Source: Phascolarctos cinereus (taxonomy: Eukaryota; Chordata; Mammalia; Diprotodontia; Phascolarctidae). From it: a stretch of 64,000 nt of DNA. The position numbers and the translations under genes were made by a program. Under the pieces are notes generated by a model that was not told where the DNA came from, did no database searches, and worked only from the letters and a program-made list of their open reading frames with translations. The first letter of the stretch is position 1. Each line of letters opens with the position of its first letter. This document shows positions 10,581-19,769 of this stretch, in pieces. The DNA lies in NCBI RefSeq assembly GCF_002099425.1, contig NW_018343972.1:2059501-2123500 (forward strand). Direction: 5' to 3'.

Positions 10581-10699
10581 TTTGCCCAAGGTCACACAGA
10601 GAGTTCTGGCAAGAATTCTGCATATATGACATTTAATGTAAATAAATGTCCTTTGACTGAAGACCAGTAATCTTTTCACTGTACCCCCCTTACTCCCCT

Positions 10700-10860
10700 G
10701 AGTCCAGCAACCTTATTTTCCAAATAAAGACACGGAGCCTCAGATTGGGGAAATTACCTTCGTAGGACCACAGAGTTAGTAATTGCTAAAGCCCAGATTC
10801 AACACTGTGCTTGTATTGACTGCAGATCTTGTGCTCTTTCTACTGTGCTACAAGACCTGG
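10700..10860 (-). mobile_element. MIR-type CORE-SINE
   Basis: AACCTTATTTTCCAAATAAA, GGGGAAATTACCTTCGTAGG, CCACAGAGTTAGTAATTGC and GTGCTCTTTCTACTGTGCTA follow the minus-strand order. Confidence 0.65.
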
Positions 10861-10869
10861 GCCCTCTAG

Positions 10870-10985
10870 TGCTGCCTCTGCTGCTGCATGACCTTGGATA
10901 AGTCAGTTGTCCAGTTAGGGACTCCATTTCCTCATCAGGAAAATGAGGAGATTGGACACTGGGAGGTTCCTCCCAGGGCTATAAT
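10870..10985 (+). mobile_element. MIR-type CORE-SINE
   Basis: TGCATGACCTTGGATAAGTC, CATTTCCTCATCAGGAAAAT and GAGATTGGACACTGGGAGGT in order. It sits back to back with the opposite-strand copy at 10700-10860. Confidence 0.7.
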
Positions 10986-11039
10986 TCCAGCAGTATTTCT
11001 ACAAGTATCTTGCAGTGGTGAATGCATTCAGCCTCTCCC

Positions 11040-11860
11040 TGTCTGGCTGGGCTAGACAGAAAGAGAGAGCGTTCCAACAACAAGGTCAATTAATTCCGAG
11101 CTGAGACTGAAGCCTAAGAGACAGGGAGCAGCGTGCTGAAAGATGATGGCTGGCAAAAATCATTAGAAGCATCTTTCAACAATCTATATGCTGTTATCGA
11201 TCTGGTTATAGATCATCTTCCATGCCCCCCCCAACCTTTTTTCCCCCTCCAAGATCTTCTGGATCAATACAGCAAGTGCATTGAGATTGTAGCAACACAT
11301 TTAAAACCTTATAAAAGGTTATTTAGTTGCTAACAGAGCAGTGGTTTCTGCAAAGCCTGCCAAAAGGTTACAGCTTTTGGGGGATCATAAATTACAGACG
11401 ACAGGGAGAAAGTAAGTGCGGTTTTCTTTATTGTCTCATTGATGGATGGACTCCTGAACAAGGCAGAAAATACATCATATCACCTTTAATGGGCGTGCAT
11501 TTCTGCAGCCATAAGTCACAATTTTAAAATAGAAAATGGTGAAATATGGCGTTGTATATTCCACTTGTGACATATTTATGAGCCCTTCTCTTCTTATAAA
11601 TACAGTGATTGCTATTTCAAAGCACCATGTCAGGTATGAGCTGAGCACAAACAGCTGGTGAGGCTGAAAAATTATAGCCAGGGCTGGACGTTTTCAAAAA
11701 CTCTCTCTCGCAGCAGTAAATTTACTGTGTTTGCACTAACTGTTATTAAAACCAAATCCATATCTTGGCAACAGGAATCCATTGCCCGGTAACAGCTGGA
11801 GTGACAGTGGGCCCTGACAGCCAGGGTGAGCTGTAAAGTTGGCTGCTTGAACACATCTTA
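11040..11860. promoter_or_regulatory. 800-bp repeat-free block, candidate regulatory element
   Basis: This is one of the longest stretches without any repeat signature. It has varied, non-coding composition with AT-rich homeodomain-like words (GTCAATTAATTCC near 11084), AATGGGCGTGCATTTCTGCA and AAGTCACAATTTTAAAATAG. Open frames in it are 60-66 residues without domains. Function is inferred only from freedom from repeats and mixed composition. Confidence 0.3.
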
Positions 11861-11999
11861 AGCATGAGAGGGTTGGAAGCCCCAAGCCTCAGCCTCCCTA
11901 GACTCCCCCCGCCCCCCAATTTGTTCCTCCACCTCCCTAGCCCAACCCAATGATGTGTACTGGGGATACTCCAAGGTACAGTTAGATATTCTTATCCTT

Positions 12000-12175
12000 T
12001 TATTTTCCAAAGCATTTCCTTCACAATGGTCCTGCAGGGGAGTAGACTGGGCTAGGGTTATTATCCCCATTTCACAGATGAGGAAACAGTCTGATAGAAG
12101 GTAAAAAACTTGCTGATGGTCATCCCAGCTGATAAATGTTGGGGCCCAGATTTTAACCCAAGCCTCTGGACTAAA
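12000..12175 (-). mobile_element. MIR-type CORE-SINE
   Basis: TTATTATCCCCATTTCACAG, ATGAGGAAACAGTCTGATAG and CAGATTTTAACCCAAGCCTC in minus-strand order. Confidence 0.75.
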
Positions 12176-12534
12176 ATTCCAGCAGTCTACAAGCTAGTGA
12201 AAGTACTCCCTGGAAGAACTCTTACCTCAAGCCCAGTGAACCCCACTGCTCCAGTTCATTTGGATGGATATTTTAGCACAATGGGTCTTCTTGCCTGGGG
12301 AGAGGAATAATCCAGTGGTTTATAGGAAGGGAACCCCCAGCCTGAGGCTCAAACTGAAAGACAATGGACAAGACCCATAGGTGTTCTTGACTTGGCAAGT
12401 GGGCTGCTGGCAATGGGGAAACTTTTGAGCAGAGCATCCTTTCAAAGATTGTTTGGATTTCAAATAATGTTCATTACATTTCTGTTGTACTTTCTACAAT
12501 TTCTAAGCACTTTCACATGCAAGATCCTATCTGT

Positions 12535-12650
12535 GGAAAGAAGTGAATTCAGAATCAGAAGCCTTGAGTTCAAAGCCTTGCTCAGCCATTTGGTACCTCT
12601 GTGACCTTGGACAATTCACCTATCTTTGCAAAGCTTTCATTTGTAAACAC
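12535..12650 (+). mobile_element. MIR-type CORE-SINE
   Basis: AATCAGAAGCCTTGAGTTCA, TTTGGTACCTCTGTGACCTT, GGACAATTCACCTATCTTTG. The copy of an L2 end (TGTGCCAGGCACTTAATAAA) follows to about 12690. Confidence 0.7.
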
Positions 12651-12699
12651 TTAGCTTATGTGCCAGGCACTTAATAAATGCGTGTTTCCTTCCCTCTCC

Positions 12700-13105
12700 C
12701 CTCTTGGGATAGAGAACTCACTACCTACTAAGGAAGGCTATTCTGATTTTAGACGGGTCTAATTGATAGACTGTCCCCTATACTGAATAAAATGAGGAGT
12801 TTTCTATACAATGGTGACAATTTTCTACAGAATGACAGCTTTCTATAATAGAAAAATATTTTCTATAGTAATAGTATTTTCCCCTCTGTGGGAGGATTTG
12901 TCTCTAGTCTTGGTCACTAGTTTTGTCTTGTGGGGCCAAGAAGAACCAGTTTGAGCTCTTTTCCATAGGAAAGCTCTTCAAATATTTAAAGACAGCTCTT
13001 TCATGTTTCTGGTCTTTCCCTTGGCTAAACATCTACACTCTCTTTTACTGATCTTTATATGACTTCGTCTTCTGTCCCTACATCATTCTGGTCAACCTAC
13101 CTTAT
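12700..13105 (-). mobile_element. L3 (CR1-clade) LINE 3' portion
   Basis: CTCACTACCTACTAAGGAAG, then after an insertion at about 12781-12885, ATTTGTCTCTAGTCTTGGTC, TTGTGGGGCCAAGAAGAACC, AAGCTCTTCAAATATTTAAA and CATTCTGGTCAACCTACC. These match the CR1/L3 minus-strand order. Confidence 0.7.
12781..12885 (+). repeat. unclassified short interspersed repeat, copy 2
   Basis: TACTGAATAAAATGAGGAGT, TTTTCTATACAATGGTGAC, TTTTCTACAGAATGACAGC, TTTCTATAATAG and ATTTTCTATAGTAATAG parallel the copy at 8802-8925. It interrupts an L3, so it was once mobile or was carried by something mobile. CTGTCCCCTAT and TTTCCCCTCTG at its sides may be a worn target duplication. Confidence 0.6.
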
Positions 13106-13589
13106 TAAAAAAAAACAAACCAACAAATCTATAATTCTACCCTATTACATAACTACCCTGCCACCTTCCTGCCTATGGTTGGGTAAGGCTATCTACTCTG
13201 GGGTAGCTTGAGGAGCCCATGTTTCCTTCAGAAAGAGCCCAGAGGCTCTGAGGCTCCTTCAAGAGGGCTTCAGGAAACTTGGGGAGGCAAAGATAATGAG
13301 TGGCTACTTGGGGCATGGCTCCTTGCCAGTGTGTGTTTTGAACTTTGCCAGCACAGGGTCCCTGCCAATGCAGGTGCTCTGCCAACACAGCTTTGGGGAC
13401 ATGAGTTTCAAATCTGTCACTCATGCTAAACCTCCCCAAATTTCCATTATTCTGTAGTGCAGAGGGTAGCTTTTAGGTAAAAGGCAATGGAAGGAGGATA
13501 ATCCTTCCGACAGGCCAGTCTGTGCATAAACTACAATTTCCTGGACTCAGAAGAACTCTCCAAATTTTCTTTCCTCATGTGCACACACA

Positions 13590-13745
13590 CAAAAAGCATC
13601 TAATTAATTTCTTTCTTTCTTTTTCTTTTGGTCCCAATTACAAACAGGAGAGCTGACCTTTAAGAAGCAATCGGTTTTTAAGTTTGCCAATTTGCATAAC
13701 ATCAATTTCTAAACAATATCAAGGCCACAGCCTGGCAACTCTAAG
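13590..13745. promoter_or_regulatory. repeat-free block, candidate conserved element
   Basis: AAGCATCTAATTAATTTCTT, CAATTTGCATAACATCAATT (octamer-like ATTTGCATAA) and AACAATATCAAGGCC form an AT-rich non-repeat stretch. Regulatory role is inference. Confidence 0.2.
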
Positions 13746-13748
13746 ACA

Positions 13749-13777
13749 GGGGGTGAGGGGGTGGAGGGGTGGGGGGG
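13749..13777 (+). other. G-quadruplex-type motif
   Basis: Four G runs of at least four (GGGGGTGAGGGGGTGGAGGG and onwards) with loops of 1-4 bases within 29 bp. It can form a four-layer quadruplex on the plus strand. Confidence 0.7.
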
Positions 13778-14054
13778 AGTAAGTGGGAGGGTAAGGACTC
13801 CATGTCACTTTCTCTTGATGAGCTGCTTTTGGTTCTTCTTTCTCAGATTAGGGGGAGCAGGGCATGGTGTTTTCTTGACTGAGGCCCCAAGAGTTTAGGT
13901 TCCTGGGCCTGTATTTGGGGAGGCTTTTGGTGAGCCCAAGGAAATTTCTTTGTTCTTTTGGGCCTCTGATCCTTCATCTAGATCATGGAAGTTGTGTCCA
14001 GGTCACTTTGCTCCCAGTGAATCTGCAGGGAGGGGTTACGTGGTCTCAAAGGGA

Positions 14055-14155
14055 CATCATCGGGTTTGGAATTTTGCTCTGCTTCTTACTACTTCTATGA
14101 CCTTGGATAAGTAAATCATTTAACCTTTCTGGGTCTCAGTTTCCTTCTCTGTAAC
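14055..14155 (+). mobile_element. MIR-type CORE-SINE, 5' part
   Basis: TTTTGCTCTGCTTCTTACTA, CTATGACCTTGGATAAGTAA, CTGGGTCTCAGTTTCCTTC. It breaks at CTCTGTAA and resumes at 14352, with a tRNA-SINE between. Confidence 0.85.
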
Positions 14156-14174
14156 AGGTAGGTTACAGAGAAGG
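14143..14174. repeat. 13-bp perfect inverted repeat at a SINE junction
   Basis: CCTTCTCTGTAAC at 14143-14155 and its exact reverse complement GTTACAGAGAAGG at 14162-14174 are separated by AGGTAG. The left arm is MIR sequence. The right arm abuts the 5' end of the inserted SINE, where a direct target duplication would be expected. Confidence 0.9.
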
Positions 14175-14351
14175 GGCAGCTAGCTGGTGAAGCAGATAGA
14201 TTGTAGGGTCTGGAGTCAGGAAGACCCAAGTTCAAATGTGACTTTAGATACTTGTGAGCTGTGTGACCCTGGGCAAGCCATTTAACTTGTGTCTGCCTCC
14301 AGTCTCCTTGTTAGTAAAAAATAAATAAATAAATAAACATTTTTTTTTTTA
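14173..14351 (+). mobile_element. tRNA-derived SINE (WSINE1-like)
   Basis: GGGGCAGCTAGCTGGTGAAG, GGGTCTGGAGTCAGGAAGAC, GTGTGACCCTGGGCAAGCCA, then an (ATAA)n tail and T-rich run. It splits the MIR at 14055-14480. Confidence 0.85.
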
Positions 14352-14480
14352 AATGGGGATAATAATAGTACCTACCTCCCAGGGTTGTTTTGAGGGCCAA
14401 ATGAAATAATAATTTTAGAGCATGTAACACAATGCCTGGCACATGATAAATGCTATATAAATGTTTATTATTATTATTGT
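14352..14480 (+). mobile_element. MIR-type CORE-SINE, 3' part
   Basis: AAATGGGGATAATAATAGTA, CTACCTCCCAGGGTTGTTTT, AATGCCTGGCACATGATAAA and TATATAAATGTTTATTATTA continue the SINE of 14055-14155. Confidence 0.9.
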
Positions 14481-14974
14481 TGTTTTTGTTATTAACACAA
14501 GAGGGTTAGATTAGACCACCTTAAAATCTTTTCCTGTTCTAAGGTCAGTTATCCTATGGTGGGAATATAAAACTGGACATGTTTGTTGGATTTTTTTCTA
14601 CTATTCCCTTCAAAGTCTCTGTCATCATTTCAACTAACATTGATAATAATAAAAAGAAGCATAATAGCATAATAGTTTTTAAAATAGATGCCTCCCTACC
14701 AATTACTCATAATCGCCAAACTACATGGAATGAAAAGACTTTAAAACATAGAGAGACCTAGTAGAAGAAATTAAAACCATAAAGGTGCAGGATGAGGTAT
14801 ACATTTTGATCATTGGAGTTGTCCCAAAGATATTTTCAGTAACTCTATAGAAGATGAATTAACAATATAAGCTCAAGGAAACAATTATCAAAAGCCATCA
14901 TTTTATCCACCTGTAGTAGGCTAGTTATTTGTCTTCAGGCTATTTCTATGAAAGCTTCATCAAAAAGATGAGAA

Positions 14975-15165
14975 CAAGATGACAGTAATGATGAGGATAG
15001 TAATAAGAGTACATTAATATATTTTGCATACATTATCTCATTTCATCCTCCAGAATGGGAAGCAAGTATTCATATCCCCATGTTAGTGATGAGAACATTG
15101 AGGTCCCTAGAGGTAAAGTTATTTATTTATTTAAGGCTACAACAACATTTAGCCTTTAACTAAGG
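14975..15165 (-). mobile_element. MIR-type CORE-SINE
   Basis: CATACATTATCTCATTTCAT, CCCCATGTTAGTGATGAGAA and CATTGAGGTCCCTAGAGG in minus-strand order. Confidence 0.75.
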
Positions 15166-15169
15166 GGTT

Positions 15170-16150
15170 TAACTGAAGTGGGTATTGTAGATAAATGCAA
15201 GGTTTCTTACAACCTTAGTAGACTCTGAAATGCTTTAAATGTTCTGTGTAGAAACAACAGAACTTTTGATTTACAATGGCTTCTGAGTTGATCTCTTACC
15301 GTTTCTAGGTCCCCAAGATTTATAGATATTTTTGGGGAAGTTTTGTGGTGTGATCACAATTTATGGTTGGGGAGGTGGAGGAACAAATAGGATGTTAGAG
15401 GCTTCCTGGATCTGCATGGTTTTCTTTTGTTAGAATCTTGATATCCTTAAGGGAGTATGAGGTTCAGGTGTGAGTCAATGAGTTGATTCTTGATTCTCTC
15501 TCAGCTTAGAATGACTTTACACTTCCTGCCTTTTTCCCCTTATGACTTTTGTTTCAAGTCAAACCAAATGGGTTCTCAAACCAACAAGCAGTCCAGGGAA
15601 CAACGACACCTTTTTCCCCTGCCAAGGCTATAATATCAGACATGAGGTCAGCTCCTTAGCAGCTGTCCAGGGAGGCTGTTTTGAAGGGCTGCCATCTTGG
15701 TTCAGTGCCTTCCTGATGAAGTGTTCCTGCAAGAATGACTTAAATATTCAAGGCAAAAGAATTGAATGTTGAGTTTGGCCAATGCACACTGTAGCTTTGT
15801 CTTAACATCAGTGTCAGCTGACAGTTCTAAGTATATTTGGAGTGCTTTTTCTTCTCTTCTTGGGTGATGTATCCATGCAGGGATCTATCTTGCCTATGGT
15901 AATTGTCGTCTTGGTATATAAATGGGCTACACCCAGCTCTCTAGGGGCTACCTGGCTATACCAATTATTCCTTAGTTTTCTCTTCTGAAGTACTAGTGCA
16001 TCTTATGCAAATGAAGGAAAAACCCCCAAACACCCACAGCCCAACAACCTTGGGTAATACCTACAAGTGGCATAATATATAGAGTTGTATATAAAACACA
16101 TAAAATTGCTGACTCACCATGATAGGGCATGAAAAGAACTTAAGTTTATT
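15170..16150. other. unassigned, mostly repeat-free
   Basis: Nearly 1 kb with no recognised repeat or exon. The open frame at 15542-15772 (76 residues) has no visible domain. A TATATAAAT at 15915 is not backed by other promoter signals. Confidence 0.4.
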
Positions 16151-16156
16151 AAATTG

Positions 16157-16530
16157 ATCACTGAATCAACAAATATTTATTAAGCACCTATTATGTGCCA
16201 GGCACTGTACCCTATAGCCAGTGGAATTATAAAGACAAAATGAAACAGTTCCTGTCCTCAACAAGCTTAAATTATTTTGGGGGAGATGAATCAGTTGATT
16301 ATAGATGGATTTGAATCCCAGCCCTTCTGCTTACTTTTGATAGGACTGGGTAAGTCCTTTAACCGCTCAGTGCTATGAGACAGTAGAATCACGAAGACCC
16401 AAGAGGAGAAAACAGCTGAGAAGAGATAGTTGGTGAACAGTGTCAAATGCAGCCACTGGGTCAAGAAGGATGGGGACTGAAAAAAAGCCATCAAATTTGA
16501 CAATTGAGATCATTGGTAACTTAAAAGAGA
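16157..16530 (-). mobile_element. L2 LINE, 3' end plus reverse-transcriptase piece
   Basis: ATTTATTAAGCACCTATTAT with GTGCCAGGCACTG at 16167-16210 is the L2 3' end. At 16385-16530, AACAGTGTCAAATGCAGCC and TCAAGAAGGATGGGGACTG are the reverse of the LDLSAAFDTVDH region of L2. A MIR fragment lies between. Confidence 0.65.
16295..16385 (+). mobile_element. MIR fragment
   Basis: GATGGATTTGAATCCCAGCC, GACTGGGTAAGTCCTTTAAC and CGCTCAGTGC form a short plus-strand MIR piece between two L2 parts. Confidence 0.5.
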
Positions 16531-16539
16531 ACACCTCAC

Positions 16540-16800
16540 TTTCATGTCCCCCTTTAGTTATCCCTTCTTTAGGCTAACTATCCCCAGATCCTTCAGTTTA
16601 TCCTCATATGGCATAAAATGATACTGGTCAGCCTCCTGTTTATACCCTTAAACTTATCAATGTCCCTCCTAAAATGTGGTGCCCAGAACTGAACACAATA
16701 CTTCGGATATGAATTGGCTAGCATAGAGTGGAACAGAACCATGACCTCATTGTTCCTGTTATCTATGCATCCTGGTGCAGCCCAACATTTCATTAAACTT
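16540..16800 (-). mobile_element. L3 (CR1-clade) LINE fragment
   Basis: CCTCATATGGCATAAAATGA, CAATGTCCCTCCTAAAATGT, GGTGCCCAGAACTGAACACA and GAACAGAACCATGACCTC are successive minus-strand L3 landmarks. Confidence 0.8.
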
Positions 16801-16809
16801 CTCCAGTTA

Positions 16810-16985
16810 GAGAACCTAAATGTGGAATTGGGTGTCTCATAGGCTCTTGAGTCCTTATCACTGAGATCCTTAAAATGGGGTTTAGATAACCACTTATTGG
16901 AGAGATACAAGTGGGATCCATGCTCTAGATAACCTCTGTGCTTCCTTCCAATTTTGCTTCTATGGTTTTATGATTCCAAGGCATC
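16810..16985 (+). mobile_element. L3 3' end, opposite orientation
   Basis: GATAACCACTTATTGGAGAG, CCTCTGTGCTTCCTTCCAAT and TTCTATGGTTTTATGATTCC are the L3 plus-strand end. It faces the minus-strand L3 at 16540-16800. Confidence 0.5.
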
Positions 16986-17304
16986 CCTACCGACTACCAA
17001 CCAACTATCACTCAGAGGCAGGCAAGCCAACCTAGTTGAAGTATCAGGGCACCCTGAGGGAGAGACAGGAGGCAGTATGTGCCAAATGAGAAAAACCACC
17101 ACCACCATCTTGACTACTATCTCCCCTCGGATCTTGATGGAAACATCCCAGGATCCTGAACCCAAAGGCTTTTGGATAGCAATGCTTCTAGCCCAGTGTC
17201 CAATAGTTCAACCAGAAACAGATATGATTTTGTTGGCAGAAGTGGCATTAAAGAAGAGATATTACCACTTGCTTTGCTGCTACACCCTAAAGACCTTTAC
17301 ATTG

Positions 17305-17430
17305 GACTTACAGCTGAAACCTCCCAGATGTATTGTCTCTCCATTAGAATGTGAGCTTTTTGTGAGCAGAGACTGTCTTACTTTTTGATTTGTATGTCTT
17401 GCATTTAAAAGGAGCTTTGCATAAAGTAAT
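17305..17430 (+). mobile_element. L2 LINE 3' end
   Basis: TCTCCATTAGAATGTGAGCT, GAGCAGAGACTGTCTTACTT and ATTTGTATGTCTTGCATT match the L2 3' region. Confidence 0.65.
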
Positions 17431-17495
17431 AATAATAAAGTAATTATAATAATAAATAATAATAAATAAATAATAAAGTAAAGTAACATATTCTT
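17431..17495 (+). repeat. AT-rich (ATAA)n low-complexity
   Basis: AATAATAATAAAGTAATTAT-type units. A hydrophobic open frame on the minus strand here is a by-product. Confidence 0.9.
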
Positions 17496-17514
17496 CATTC
17501 ATTCATTCATTTAT

Positions 17515-17642
17515 TAAGTCATAAGACCTGGTTTGAGTCCTTGGCTAGCTATAGATTAACTGTGATCTGGGGCAAATCATAGCCTTAAATCTTTCTTAGA
17601 TCATAGATCCAGAGCTGGAAATGATCTTAGAAGCCAGTTAGT
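17515..17642 (+). mobile_element. MIR-type SINE pieces
   Basis: CCTGGTTTGAGTCCTTGGCT and TGTGATCTGGGGCAAATCAT (plus), then AGATCCAGAGCTGGAAATGA (minus-type MIR3). The second piece is the target of the SINE at 17643. Confidence 0.55.
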
Positions 17643-17770
17643 GGGGGCAGCTAGGTGGTGCAGTAGATAAAGCACTGAGTTCAAATTGACCTGAGTTCAA
17701 ATCCAGCCTCAGACATTCACTAGCCGTGTGACCTTGGGCAAGTCATTCAACCCTGATTGCCTCCCAAAAT
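17643..17770 (+). mobile_element. tRNA-derived SINE (WSINE1-like)
   Basis: GGGGGCAGCTAGGTGGTGCA, GACCTGAGTTCAAATCCAGC, CTAGCCGTGTGACCTTGGGC, short CCCAAAATA tail. Flanked by AAGCCAGTTAGTG (17631-17643) and AAGCCATTTAGTG (17771-17783), a 13-bp target duplication with one mismatch. Confidence 0.93.
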
Positions 17771-17984
17771 AAGCCATTTAGTGAAACCTCTTGTTTCTTC
17801 AGATGCTAATTGAGAAGGTTTAAAACACATCAGGTCTTCTGAACTTGATGGGGTTAAAGTTTTTGGTCCCCTTCAACTGCCTGTTCTTCCCAATTTTCTG
17901 CCAGCCCCCATCTCCTAGCATTTCTGAAGGCTAGAGAAATTTTAAAATGTTTAAAGCTGAAAATTCAGAATATATGTGGAAGAT

Positions 17985-18180
17985 GCACAAGATTTGGAAT
18001 TTGAATCTTGGCTTTGATACTTACTAGCTGTATCAGAGATACTTAATATCTCTGAGCCTCAGTTTCCTCATGTGTAAAATTGGGATAATAACATTTGTAG
18101 TACCTAGCTTACCCACGTAGTTATTGTGGAGAATATGCATTGTAAATCTTAAAATGTTATATAACCATAAGCTGCTAATT
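17985..18180 (+). mobile_element. MIR-type CORE-SINE
   Basis: TGATACTTACTAGCTGTATC, CTCTGAGCCTCAGTTTCCTC, GTAAAATTGGGATAATAACA and AAATGTTATATAACC in order. Confidence 0.85.
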
Positions 18181-18484
18181 AAAAGTCCTCAGCTCTTTTC
18201 ATTTCCAGTTAGCCTATGGCGTCCGACAGTCTGACCACACCCTTGACACAAACAACCCCTCCAGCCTTTACCTATTGAGGGATATGTCCAGATGAGACAA
18301 TTGCTTATTTCTCCCAGGTCTTGAAGGGAGCATAAATTCAGCTTTGCAATTACATGGTACAAAATGTCATAAACACACATAGCTCACTACCAGCTCTAGT
18401 TTATGAAAAATATGGAAGCACTGAGATTGGGAAGCTTTCCTCCCTGGAGTTCTGACTGAGCCTGAGGGTCAGGACATGCTAGAA

Positions 18485-18720
18485 ATGATAACAATAAAAA
18501 GAAGCACCTCGTGTTTAAATAGCAGCTGAGCACTTTCATATCTGCAGTCTCATTTTATCTAGTAATATACCTGTGAGACAGTCAGATGATAGGGAATGCT
18601 CTATGTGTTTTATAGATGGGGAAAATATAGGCTTTGGTTTGGAAGGCTAAATGCCTTTTTGAAGGGAGTTCAGGCCTGGGCCAGGAAGAGAATCCACATC
18701 TTGCACTTGAGGTCAGTCTT
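18485..18720 (-). mobile_element. MIR-type CORE-SINE
   Basis: TGTTTAAATAGCAGCTGAGC, CAGTCTCATTTTATCTAGTA, TTTTATAGATGGGGAAAATA and AGAATCCACATCTTGC in minus-strand order. Quite diverged. Confidence 0.6.
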
Positions 18721-18989
18721 GGGATCATCCTGAATGAAGGAAAAAAGTAAAATCGATTAGCTGAAATATACAGAGCATCCTTAGCCTTCCAGAGAAGGCA
18801 TTGGTCACTTAGGTCTTCTTGAGACATGGACCTCTCAGCAACTCAGGGCCCATATGGGTGAGACTCTATGGTTCTCTGTGAAATAGAAAGATGACTATGA
18901 CCATATATTTTCTTTGGGCCCTCTTAGCCCACAAAGAAGGCAGCCAGCTGCCAGATATCTAGGAAAGGTTAAACTTGTAGTACTGGGCA

Positions 18990-19190
18990 CAGGTTATGGT
19001 TTCCCTTTACTTTATAGGTCAGTTTGACTTGTTCTGCTTAACTCTAGCGTCCAGAACTTAGAGCAGCGAAGGAGTGAAAGTTTCAGAGAGTTGACGAATA
19101 GACTGGATGACCACTTGTCATATATTGTAGAGAATTCTTGGACAACTCTAGGTTGGATTAGGGTCTTGAAAGTTCCTTGCAACTGAGATA
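18990..19190 (+). mobile_element. L3 (CR1-clade) LINE fragment
   Basis: TTTGACTTGTTCTGCTTAAC, TCCAGAACTTAGAGCAG, GACTGGATGACCACTTGTCA and TAGAGAATTCTTGGAC follow L3 plus-strand order. Confidence 0.65.
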
Positions 19191-19376
19191 ATGTGCAGTT
19201 CTTTAATGTGTATAAATATGTAAACAAAAGGAGTATGGAATGCCCTGGGGAATAGGAACTCATTACTAACTGGTAGTGGGGTGTAAAGTGTTAGGGAAGA
19301 TTTTTTAGATAAGGTAGCATTTGCGTTGAGATGTAAAGGTTGTGTGTGAGTAGGGAGTTTATTGGTCTTCTTTGTA

Positions 19377-19736
19377 CAGTTATTCCTTATACATTATAGA
19401 GGTTAGGGGTGTGGCACCCCCATGATCTGGAAAATCCACGTAAAATTTTTTCGCCCTCCTTTTGTACCAATGAAGAAGTCTGTTTTTTTTTTTAATTTTT
19501 CTTTCATAGGGTGTTTACAGTACCTTATTGTAAAATTTGGGTTGATATTATACAATACTACACATATATTTTACACATTTCTGAGTTCCTAAACTTCATC
19601 TGTGTCATCTGCTGGCCTTTGAGTGTTGTCCACAGTTTCTGCAAAACTCCCCCCAAATTCCCATTTAATTTCTTATGTTGACCCACGATATATTGAAACT
19701 GTGATGGGGACAGTCATGATGTGGAAGGAATAACTG
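19377..19736 (+). mobile_element. Tigger-like (Tc1/mariner/pogo) miniature element, copy 1
   Basis: About 360 bp bounded by perfect inverted ends: CAGTTATTCCTT at 19377-19388 and AAGGAATAACTG at 19725-19736, with TA just left of the element. Subterminal blocks GGTTAGGGGTGTGGCACCCC and GTCATGATGTGGAAGG resemble Tigger ends. It is too short for a transposase and none is seen, so it is non-autonomous. A second copy lies inverted at 42192-42527. Confidence 0.7.
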
Positions 19737-19769
19737 TGTGTTGAAATATTTGTGTGTAGGAAACCAGCC

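Noticed and set aside
8703-14920. Shared word TCATTTTATCCACCTGT at 8705 and 14898
   Set aside because: Only about 18 bp agree; too short in 64 kb of old repeats to claim a family.
15915-15923. TATATAAAT as a core promoter
   Set aside because: A single AT-rich word with no initiator, CpG island or downstream exon.
16954-17388. 144-residue open frame
   Set aside because: It spans L3, unique and L2 sequence, has no domain and no splice context.
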